NCBI RefSeq assembly: GCF_000004075.3
Contig: NC_026660.2
Location: forward strand, 1,674,001 to 1,738,000
Origin: Cucumis sativus
Lineage: Eukaryota > Streptophyta > Magnoliopsida > Cucurbitales > Cucurbitaceae
Reading direction: 5' to 3'
DNA length: 64,000 nucleotides
The notes below the pieces were generated by a model. That model was not told the DNA's origin. It saw only the letters and a program-made list of their open reading frames with translations, and made no database searches. Below, piece by piece: positions 1 through 11,100 of the stretch. The translations under genes were made by a program, and so were the position numbers. The number at the start of each line of letters is the position of its first letter. Position 1 is the stretch's first letter.

Positions 1-3000
1 GACGATAGAAGCTGAAGTACAGTTTCCAAGAAGTTACCAGTTACCACCGTGTATAGATAACCAAGGTCATGGATTATCTGCACATCCAACATTATGTTAC
101 TATCGGGTGTGAGATTATTCCAAATCCTCAATCTTGTGACTACGTTTTATATTCCTTCTATTTTTTTACTAGAAAATAAATTTATCATCGAAACAATAAT
201 TTTAGAAAACAAAATATTTTCATAAATACATTGAAACTTCATCTTAATACTCAATTTCTAAGAGTCTCTACTCAAATAGCATTTCAAAACTGTACTCCAT
301 CTGTTACACAGAATGACCAAGATTTCAATAGAAAACAATACAAAATTTACGAAAATAAAAGCGAATTTTGGATATGGGGATTAATGGATTATTTAAGAAC
401 CAAATGAATTATTACCAAGCATGTTTGATCACAACATAAACTCATGTTTGGCACTTATATATTTCAAATTCACCCATCCGTCAATCTCATGCCAAATACT
501 TCTGTAGCCATGGTGCCATTGCAAACAAACTCGGAAAAAAAAAAGATAATCAGAAGGAAAATGAAGAATCTGAAAGTTCATGGTGCCATTGCAAACAAAC
601 TCAGAAAGAAAAAAAAAAATAACCGGAAGGAAAATGAAAAATCTGAAAGCTGAAAGAAGTACACATTTGAAGGCACGGTTTAAAAAAAGAAAAAAAGAAA
701 AGAAAGAAGCAAGCATTCATTCCTTCTACCACCACTAATATTATTTTTTAATTTTCTTTTTTTCCTTTTTTCTTTCTCTTTTTTTTCTTTTCTTTTTGGG
801 TGTGGGGGGGATGATGCTCACATATATTAAATCGTCAGGGGTAGCTCCTACAGCCCATTCTGAACCTGGATGGGAGCCTGTACCCGTTTTACGGGCAGCT
901 AGACCAGACGACAACCAGTTAGTGTATCTGTTCACATTAAACAAGAGTGTGAGCTAGTCCGTCGTTAACCAGTATCCAAACTATTGAAATTAGTATACAC
1001 ACTTGCCTTGAAAGGAGCTGCAAAGATAGACGAAGAAACTTGTCAGAACAAGAAAGGACAAGAACATCATCTCTCCAGCATGCTGTCAGGCAGTCTAGAA
1101 GCATTACACTCTGCTTTAATGTTAGATCCTGATTGTTTCCCCGGCCAGAAGATGAAGTTTGTACGGGGGTTAGAATAGGTGCTGACAGTGACGAATCCAA
1201 AGCTCCAGCTATTTCCTGAAGCCTGATGTGAAAATAAGTTATTAAAAACTTGAACCCAATGAATATGATGTTTCTTCTAAAGTATAATCATAAAAATTGA
1301 ATTGATTACCTCAGAGAAAAATAAACCCCGATATTCCATTGCTTCATGAACTCATTATATACAGATGCTGCTCGAAATTTAGCAACAGCAGATCTGGATG
1401 GACAATAGCCTTCAATGCCAATTGGATAATGTTAATGCAATGCAGAAGAAGTCTTCATGAAAGATGTAATATATGATTTCCAGATTTCTAAAAGGCCGGT
1501 CAAAGTAATATTTTGGGTTTCCAAATTAGTGCATAAGATTATTTAATCCACAAAAATAACACAGAAAAAGACTTAGGTATCATGTTCAGAAAAAAAAAAA
1601 AAAGACTTAGTTATCTACCTTCCAAGTATGCCAAGAAATCAAGGCTCGACTTGTAGTTCTTCAAGAATTCAGTAGGTCTCCCTGGGGAAAATGCACCTGG
1701 TTTTGACTTTTGGATAGCAGAGAGAACCTCTTTCAGGATTGAATTAGCCAAGAAATCAAATACATGTAGTCCTGAGTTTTCTGAAGGAATAAAAATTATA
1801 GCTTAATCACATCATCCCAATAATAAAATATTAGTTCATTCAAAGATTGGATATAGCAATATAGTGCAAAAGACTCACAAAAGGAGTTATTGAAATGAAC
1901 GAAAAAAGTGTAAGAGCACGAAACAGTTCCCAGCTATTTCTTTGACCTCAATAGTCAACAAACAGAAAAATGATGATCTTGAAATGAGCAACTTTTCAAA
2001 AAACCAATGCAATTAAGCATGGTTTATTGACGAATGGTATACCAAAATTACATGCATACCAAAACAAGAATTGAACCAACCCCAAAGTGATAATTGGAAT
2101 ATTTTCAAGCAAAATAAAATAACTAGAAGATTGCTGTACATTAATGGGAATAGAACAACAGGAAAAGGAAAATAACCTGTAGCAGATATTTCTAACAAAA
2201 ATTTGCAGTCTTTATCAATATATTGCTTCATTTGCTTGTAATCATTCTCCAAATCATCATCGGATGACCCAGTGTCCATGCCAGACACTTTATGAGGAAT
2301 AACTTTATGAATTGCTGGTGATACAACAGTACTGCGAAAAATTTCTTCAGCACTTGTGGTGTTATCTATGGCAGCATAGGCACGTAGGCAGTTGTAAATA
2401 GCATTTTCATCGTGATGTGCAAGTCCATCAACAAAACAATGTCCCAAGCTCGTGTCCAACAAAAGGCTGGCACTCTGAATCCTCTTGTCCATATTTTGAA
2501 TGAAGGGAAGATTCTGTACTGGCATAACACAGAAAAACAATAGGTATGGATACAGAAGCATCTTCAAGATGAAGCGAAGAGTTCTAAGAAGGTTTTAGAG
2601 TTTACTCTCTCCTGCTATCATTCTCATTGTTCAGTAAATTAGTAATTAAATCAGGTACTATGACAAAATGGCCTAAACTAAATGTTAGGGTAAAGAAAGT
2701 AAATGGCATGACAGTTGCAAGGTTATAAATATCCCCAGTAGTTGAAATCAAGACAGGTGGACCATCAACATGGAGTAATGTATAATTGAATCAGGAACTA
2801 TAACAAAATGGCCTAAACTAAATGTTAGGGTAAAGAAAGTAAATGGCAAGACAGTTGCAAGGTTATAAATATCCCCAGTGGTTGAAATTGAGATGGGTGG
2901 ACCATCAATATGGGATAATAATGTGTAATTGCGATACTTAGCCATTGAGATACTTGAGAAAATTTTGATCCCTAGGCAGTTCCTAAATTTAATATATGTT

Positions 3001-5090
3001 TGGAATGCAGTAATGGAAAAGTACAGTCAACTCATTAGTTACGGTCTGGACAGGATGCATAAGCTACTTGTTCGGCAATGTCTACTGATGTTGGGGGGAT
3101 TTAACAAACATGGTGAAATATAAGCAGTCTCCCAACCCCTTGACAAATGATTTGAGGGGAGCTTACCAACTCGATTATCTTATTTTTACTTTTACATGTA
3201 CTGGAACAGAATCTTACTTCTCTAAGTATTGCACTAAATTGTCATGATAACTAAATATGTCCACTTGTTTTTTTTAAAATATAATATAAAGAAATAAAAA
3301 CAGAGTGGGAAAAGACATTTCATCAGTTTGAGGGAATGAAACTAGAAACAAAACAGACTATAGTATCATCCACATATTCCAAGGGAAATTATTTTCCAAA
3401 CAATGATATGGAGGACATTACTGAAAGTTCCATAACCTCATCTTTTAACCCATGAGAAAACCATCTTTGTTCTATAAATTTCAGTTGTGGAAGAATATAA
3501 ACGTAATTGGTTCAGTTGGTGCAAGAATATTCAATCCCTAAATGCTTAACGTAAATTTGAGGGAATTTATCAACAAATTTTTCGAAGAATATACACTTTG
3601 ATGGCATGAGAGTTTTATGAAGAGTGTAGGACAAGACCTGTGCATGAGCGATGTAAAATTTTAGCCGGTTCATTTCACTGGAAATTCTTTCCAAGAGCAT
3701 GCTTTGTGTTTCCCTAAGATTTGTTCCGTTCTCGATGTGTGGTAAAGAAGCACCATTACTTAATCCACTTTTATCTGTTAAATTCATAGTTCCATTTGAG
3801 CCATCAGCAGGTGCACTTGGAAGCTCCTTGATTAGTTTTTCAACCTGCATCCATTAAGATCCAGCCGAGTATGAAACATAGAAAATAAGTATGAAGCTAC
3901 TTGCACAAAGATCTAGGAAAACAAGATCGACTAATATTAATCAAAGCTTTATAAAGGCACAAACCAATAACCTTGATTCTTAACAATGGCCAAGATGAGT
4001 ATAACAATAAACTAAATTTTACGGCACAATCTTCCTACCTAACTTGAATGTATTATATAAGCATATCAATAAGAGAGAGAGAGAGGCTTGATAAACTTCC
4101 TGTGAAATTTGACTTTCCTTATGCAATCTTTACTCTAGGGTGAAGTTCTCTTTCAACAATGGAACAAGACAATTTTAAAATGCTAAACATTTCTCTTCTC
4201 ATTCTATTCTCCAGAAGGTGCCAATCCTAGAAGGTCTGAAGTTTAAACAACGCATTCAATGATGGCATCAAAATGCACAAAAAAGTTCATGAAAAGCTCC
4301 TATACATATCAATTCCAGAAGAATATGAGAATAATATTCTAAACACCTATGCGAGATCAAAACTTATCAATTCTGGCACACTTTACCTTCTGCAAAATTC
4401 ACACACGACCTATTTGTGTATACACGAGTCACAATTAATACTACTAGTTTAAACAAAGTTGTTTCCGACATTTGTGAGTTAGGAAGTGCAGTGGTAGTCG
4501 ACACTCTACATTCCAGTCCATGAAACTCTCTGTGAACTTATCGATATTTTTGAATTCGAAAAAACAACTACAATGCACTCTGCCCTAGTCATGAATGCCA
4601 CATCTCATCAAAATGGAATTTGAAAACATAATACCTTCGACACGACGTGAAATGTATCAAGCAACAATTCCAAGACCTCTCTGGCTGAAGCTGCCTCTGA
4701 TCTCTGCCGCAATCCATTTTGCAAAGCTGAAAGAGAGAACTCCACGGAACCCCTGAATTGCTCAATTTTCTCCCTTAGTTCAACCAAAGGAGCTCGCATT
4801 CGCACGACTGCCGCTTCCACATCGACAAGCTTTGTGCTCAGGTTGACAAAATCGGTATAGTCACGATTGATCAAATCAATGAGCTCACGGTTGAGAGCGG
4901 AAAGATGAGAGTGGAGCTGAGATCGGAGGGTGTCAAATGGGACAAATGTTCGAAGCTCAGAAATGTACGACTCCGAATCAAAATTGGGGGAGAGGAATAG
5001 GTCGGGCTTGAACCAGAGAGGATGAGAATCAAGTGGATCGGAAAAGAGGTCGTTGGCCGATCTGTGTGGTGGTGGAATCAGATCCGCCAT
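1..5090 (-). CDS. COG2: Conserved oligomeric Golgi complex subunit 2 (3' end beyond window)
   Basis: Subunit of the COG tethering complex that guides retrograde vesicles at the Golgi. Eight exons can be joined in frame: 5090-4635, 3844-3638, 2513-2177, 1780-1619, 1409-1310, 1222-1007, 927-822 and 77-1, giving 528 codons plus 25 more in the last partial exon. The N-terminus starts MADLIPPP and carries the family's long helical region (about residues 45-150, with LINRDYTDFVNLS). A conserved LLSRYTNW-type segment spans exons 6 and 7, and the last exon reads IIHDLGYLYTVVTGN. The start at 5090 is the first ATG of an exon matching the family N-terminus. The intron between exons 6 and 7 (1006-928) begins with GC, not GT. 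Plant COG2 is about 750 residues, so roughly 200 are missing at the left edge. Introns 2 and 7 hold short tandem duplications. Identity is from recognition of the family and is secure; splice sites are inferred. Confidence 0.93.
507..648. repeat. 70-bp tandem duplication in COG2 intron
   Basis: The block starting CATGGTGCCATTGCAAAC at 509 recurs at 579, followed in both copies by an A-run and a similar GGAAAATGAA(G/A)AATCTGAAAG segment. The period is 70 bp and there are two copies. It lies in the intron between COG2 exons 7 and 8, next to a T-rich stretch at 740-800. Confidence 0.85.
2648..2927. repeat. 140-bp tandem duplication in COG2 intron 2
   Basis: Two head-to-tail copies of about 140 bp begin near 2648 and 2788. 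Shared landmarks are TCAGG(T/A)ACTAT, GGCCTAAACTAAATGTTAGG and GGTTATAAATATCCCCAGT. They differ by only about a dozen substitutions and small indels, so the duplication is fairly recent. No coding potential was seen. Confidence 0.9.
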
Positions 5091-7360
5091 GGTATCTGGT
5101 TTTCCCAGTAGTTCTCCGGTTGCTTCAAATAGTGGCAAACCTTCGGAACAATCTCCGAAGAACTCTGAACAATGAAAATGGAGATACCAGATTGAGATCA
5201 CAGATCAATATACCAAAAATTTGAAGCAGATAGAAGATTTGCTCATGCAGGAGACTGGAATTTAAACCGTCAACTACCGTCACTACAGCTACAGAATCAT
5301 CCTTTTTCTTAGGAGGATAGAAAAATGATTTCGTTCTTGCTAGAATACGCATCAACCGAACCGGTTCGAACCAAATTAGCTCGGTTTCTGGTTCAATCCG
5401 GTTTGATTTTTCCTTTTTTTTTTTTAACATTATCCAAGGCCGAGGGCAAAACTTCAAAAGAGAGAAGTTGGCGGCAACTCACCACCTGCGCGTGGATGGC
5501 TGCCGATCGAAGACAGCGACTGCGGCGCAGACGTAGGCGAGCCGGAAAAGTGCAACCGACGGCGATGCTTGCACGCCTGCTTTGGAAAACTGAGGTTTTG
5601 ATTAGGGAATTTTTGTGAATAACAAAAGAAAATGTAAAAGTATTTACAAAATATACCAAAAAGTTCAAATGAGCCATGAGAGTCCATAAAATTTTGATAT
5701 ATTTGATAAATATTTTATTATTTTGAAATTAATCTTTGTTTTCTCTTCATTTAACCCACAGACATATAGGCAGTTGGGTCCAATTTCAAGTGAGTAGCAA
5801 ACCCATCTCAAACAATTTGGGGTACCAATTATATATCACATGTCGCGTCTCTTTAGTTTTTTTTTTTTTAGTTCTTTTCATTGCCGCCATAAAGAAGGTT
5901 TTTGAAACCTCTTTTCTTTGTTTTCTTTTCCTCCTCCTTGTATCTAATGTATTTCTTTTAGTTCTTTTCTTTGTTTTCTTTTCCTCCTTGTATAAAATCT
6001 TTAACATTTTCCTTGTTTTATTTATATTTTTTATTTTCAAGCAATTTTATTTCTATTTTGAAAATACTAAATTTAGAATTTATACTGTTGGAGCAAGAAA
6101 TTTAGGTTAATTAAATTTGTCATGTGATCACATTGTCATAATTATAATTTGGTTGGATTTGAATAATTAAGTTTTCTTATACTCTAAATATAAAAATAAA
6201 ATATTTAGAAAGAAGAAACTTTCACAAATATCATAAATTAAAATTTATTTTCTTGTTTAAGATTTCATATATTTTTTGGACAATTATAACACTATCATTA
6301 TTATTAATTATATATAATTTTCAAAATTAAATTTAAATTATTTTATTATTCATCTTCTATACAATTTGTTATAAAACCAAAACTTTCTTATTTATGCATT
6401 TAATTAATGTCTAACTTTATTACGGAAAAAAATTAGAAATAGATTTTTAATTAAGTATAAAACAAAATCCTTTTTAATATAAAATAATTCAATATATCTG
6501 TATATCACATTATCCACACGACGTTAATAATCTTAGTGCTTTCATATGTCGTCAACAACGTCTTCATCATTTAATTTTTTCGTCTTTTCTTCTGGTCGCA
6601 ACGATTTCACATTATTCATACCACGTTAATAATCTGAGTGTTTTCATCAGTCGTCGACAACAACTTCATCCTTCAATCTTTTCGGTTTTTTCTTCCGACA
6701 ACGATTACATATATTCCGATCATGTTCCTCCTATAAGAAAAACCACATCATTCATATTACATGCTCATCAACACATTTTTAAGAAAAACCATAGAATAAA
6801 AGGTTGACATGCTTGATTGATCTAACTAATGAATAATATACAATAAACATCTTGATCTAGAAGTAGTTAACCGTGACCACAAAACCACAAAATCAGCACC
6901 CTCGTGAGGAAGCTTCAGATTCATATACCATAGACACTTCATGGAAATGCGTGTTCCGTCGTTCACCGTTGCCTCACCTATGTTCATTGGAAGAGAGATT
7001 TACAGTGAGTTGCGAAGAAAAACCAACAAGAAGAGATTTACATTGTTCGACTACCCCAAGAAAGTGAATAGGAAAAGGCAACGTACACTGGAGTAGAGGA
7101 GAAGAAATGCAACTTACATCGTGGCCTCACTCGAGTAGAAGAGAATGTGACACCAGAGTAGAGGAAAAGAAATGAAGCGAGAAAGTTCAATCTTTCTTTC
7201 ACTCTGCGAGTAGATGTCTCAATCTATCCTAAAACTCAATGTTTTTAAATTCAATCATAAAAATTATTTATTTCTCTATTTTTTTTTTTTGCGATTTCTC
7301 AAAAATGTTAGGGTATATATATATATATATATATTTTGCCCCTTTTCCTCTGTTTTTTGT
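5091..7360. other. Intergenic region between COG2 and PDCD2-like gene
   Basis: No convincing gene. 5091-5600 should hold the COG2 promoter and 5' UTR, including a GC-richer patch at 5500-5580. 5340-5410 is rich in AACCGG/GGTTC words like those at 13200-13450. 5700-6500 is very AT-rich. 6530-6720 contains two diverged copies of a CGTTAATAATCTnAGTG...TTTTCAT...GTCGTC motif about 85 bp apart. The open stretch at 6873-7067 has no recognised similarity and was not called. Confidence 0.6.
7313..7335. repeat. TA microsatellite
   Basis: About eleven uninterrupted TA repeats lie just upstream of the presumed 5' UTR of the PDCD2-like gene. It could overlap the core promoter, but a TATA box cannot be separated from the repeat. 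Confidence 0.85.
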
Positions 7361-7373
7361 TCTCTAAATCCTT

Positions 7374-7381
7374 AAACCCTA
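7374..7381 (+). promoter_or_regulatory. Telo-box (AAACCCTA) upstream of PDCD2-like gene
   Basis: AAACCCTA occurs at the start of the pyrimidine-rich leader, about 800 bp before the ATG at 8185. In plants this element is enriched near the transcription start of ribosomal-protein and ribosome-biogenesis genes. That fits the TSR4-like role inferred for the downstream product. The match is exact, but an 8-mer can arise by chance. Confidence 0.45.
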
Positions 7382-8184
7382 TCTCACCGGGCCCCTCCCT
7401 CCCGTTGCCAGCCACTTCCCCCTGCTCCGCCGTACGCCGCCCCTACCTGTCTCAGTGGCGCTGTATTATCAGCTGCCGCAGTCTAATCACTCCGATAAAT
7501 TCCCTGCCGCTCCCTCTCAAACTTTCTCACCTCTCCCACTCAGAATTATTTATCTTTATTGTTTGTCTCAGAAACACAGTGCAATCCCTAACCTGCCCCG
7601 TTGGTGAGATAGCACTGCCGCCTCTCATTTTTAAGATCCCCAAGGTTTTGATTTTTGATTGTGTTTTGTTGTTTTTTTGTTGATTGTTCTGTGCGTCCCC
7701 GAAGAAAAAAAAATGAAGAAGCAAAATTTTTCGGTTGATATATTCTTCAACCAATGTTCCACTAGTCTACACGAAAACGTAAAATCAAGAGAAGAAGTTA
7801 CAGATTCAATTCAAAGGATGAACAAAGCAATTGGTTGGCTATAAAAAATAATCGAAAAAGCTGTATTTGAAAAAGATTGAGTTACCAGTTGACAGAAAAC
7901 AGCAAAATACAATGGACAAACATTTTGAAAAAAGCTGGAGTTTGATTGAATGGCGTTGAATTTGCTTGAGTATAGAAGAAACTATTGAGCCAGATAAAGT
8001 TCAAAATATCTTGCATGTGCTATGCCTATGATCTAAAGCATTTAAAAGTTAAATTCTGATTAGTGTATTTGCCTTCTGTTCTATCCTTACAATTAAAAAA
8101 ATGAGAGTTTATATTTTAGATGAGTTACAGTCTATTTAAATAATTCAAAAAATTTCATTTCCGATTGTTTAGCAGAGTAAGTTG

Positions 8185-11100
8185 ATGGGTGCAGTCATTC
8201 TCGGCTTGCCAGGTCCTTGGGCTGACGATAATCTCGAACTTTCTGATCATTATACTACAAAAGTTGGCGGGATTCCTGTAAGTTGCTAGTTAGATGATAT
8301 CCTCGAGTATGGATATATTTTTCTTTTTAATGGTAGTTGCAAGGTACATTTGATTATTGCTTGAAACAGGACTTACCTTTTCAAAATGTCAACCACAGTC
8401 TGTTAGACTGTTCTCAGTGTGGAAGTAAATTATGTCTTGTTTTACAGGTGATTTTATTTTATGTTTTAGAAGTTTGTAACTTTTTCGCCTCTTACAGTTC
8501 CTCTTCTTCCATTCTATCTAATTTTTTTTAAATAGTTATACTTAAGGTAGTTGTGCTTTCTTGAAGATTTATGCTCCAGTTTCAATAGATAGAACAAACA
8601 TAGATGAGCGCTTTCTCCTTGTATTTGGTTGTCTAACTCCAGAATGTGGGAGCAGTTCCCTTGGGTTAGTATTAATTTTCCTCCTATCTCTTTGGCTGAT
8701 GGAATGCCAGTTATTATTTGGTTTAACATTGAACTTTGGCTGTCCTCACTTGGGGTGTGCAGTTGGCGTGTTCTTCGTGTTCAAAAATCATGTGACAAGG
8801 AGTTCTCCAAAGTTTCTCAAGAAATTGGTCCCTTGACAACATCGACTTCAGCTGCAAAGACTAACTGGTGGGAGCAACTGGATGAAGAAAGCGATGAAGA
8901 AATGGATTTGGAGGAGCTGCAAAAGGCATTTTCAGATGTTGCAACTAAAGTTTCTCATGCCAAGGAAACTCCGAGTAAATCACATTCTAAGACTGTCACA
9001 AAGAGCTTAACTTCCAGACCAACAAGAGTTGTCGATGTGAAAACACCAGGTATGGACTATCCAATTTTTTTTTCTTTTTTTTTTTTTTTTTGTAGAAAAC
9101 AGAAAATATCAGTAACTAGTGATTTTAATTAGGTGTAACAAAGGGAAGAGATTATTTGATATTAAGGTCAAGGAAGTTACAGTGCCTTGATAAAAAAGAA
9201 CTGAAAAGACGTTCAACATAGATTTCAGGGAAACACACAATCCTGTTTACTTTTTTCTTGAGTTATCTCTGGAATTGGGAGCAATGCCTTATCTACGAGA
9301 ATGGGAGGTCCATTTGAAAATTCAAGTTTCCCCAACTATGATGATGTTATATGAAGTCCCAAGTGTTACCGTCATTGTTCCAGATGTCAGCAATGCTTCA
9401 TGTTTTGAGTTAGCTATGGAGGAGAGGAACTAAATTTGCCGAGAAAAGTCAGATGTACAGCAGTTCTCCCACTCTGACTTCAAGAAAGTCCAACTGTTAC
9501 CTGTAAAGAACAAAGGGGACTCTTGGAGATTAACAAAATCTTATTTTGGACTAGAATAAAGAATTATTCCATATAAATACACTTTTTTTTTCTGATTACA
9601 ATTTACACTATGCTGCAAAGTTGGCTTCTGCAGTAAAGGTCAGATCCATTAGAGCAAAGAGCATTTGGTCTTTATATTTTCCATTCTTAACCTCCAAAAC
9701 AAATAGGTTTGAACGTGGTTCACCAACCAATTAATAAGGTAGGAGGTTCCTGCAGTAGCAACATAACCCATTCAAATAAAGTATCTGAAAATATGCACTG
9801 TTGTTCGCTTCTTACTTCACTATTTATGTGTTTCAGCTATGGATTTAGAAACACTTTTAATGGTGTAGTACATCTGTTTGTTTGCAGTGGTACCATGCTT
9901 TTATATCTATACTGAAGATGAACCATCGTCAAAGGATATTTCTATGTGTTCCAATTATGCATCACTCTCTTTAAAGGAGAATCAAAGTGATGAGGAGGAT
10001 TCAATACAAGAAGAAAAGTGGTCAGAAGAAGGTTACGAACATGACAAGGCTCTGACTGCTGACAGAACTTACCTGAAGTTCAAGAAAAAATTGGATGCAT
10101 ATCCAGAACAATGTTTGAGGTATTTTGTTGTGGTAATATACAACTTTTTAAATTGTGATTATCTGCTTATCATCTTACTATTATACTTCTGTTTACCATG
10201 GATTGACCTATGGGGTGTTTGGCAACTTTGAGTAATTTGGGAGAGTTGGGTTGGGTGGGTAAAAAAAAACTAACATCCTATTTGGTTCACCAATAATTAA
10301 GGAGGTTTACTACCTTGTTATTCGTATCAACTCAAATACCTAAATACTCACATTTCTCACATCGTTATTCTTATCAACTCCCCCAATAGCTTTCCTATAA
10401 TTATTAACTCAACTCATCTCTTTGTTTTTATCGCTAACCAAACACCCTTAGTGGGTAGGAGGCTAGGAGTTGTCATGTTTAAGAGATAGGGCTTCAAATC
10501 TCTTTTTATCTAGGATATTAAATACAACACAAATCCTCCTTCTAGGATAATTGCAATGGGTAGCGCTTTTGGAGCCAATAATTAACGTGGTGTTTAGTGA
10601 CTCATAATGGAATGAGTTTGTATTGTAATGTAATTCAAAACCCATGTTTAGATTGAGTGTTTTGGGTCTGAATTGTGTAATGCAAAGCTCATTACAGTTT
10701 TAAATCCAATCCTCCTTCTCACTATTTTCACATGTCACAATCTCATATAGGGGTGTTAAAAAAGCTTGACAACTCGAACTACCCAACACAAATTGTAAGG
10801 GTTGGATTGGGTTGGGTTGAATTTTTTATGTTTTTTTTCAGGTTGCATTTTTTAAAATTCAGGTTGATCCAACCTAACTCGAATTTCTAATATTATTAAA
10901 ATGTATATATTATAACTTATAAATATTATAATTTATACATCTTGTTATGAAGTTTGTAATAGATATGTTGGATTTTGATATTTAACTTTTGAGTTTTATG
11001 AAAATTTAGTTATTGATATATTTTGTAGACGAATTTAAGTACTTTAAGTTATAAAAATATAAATAAATAAATAACCTCGACAACTCAACCCAACCCAACC

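Noticed and set aside
5325..5618. Arg-rich open frames on both strands upstream of COG2
   Set aside because: Low-complexity, GC-rich leader sequence with no family similarity; more likely promoter or 5' UTR.
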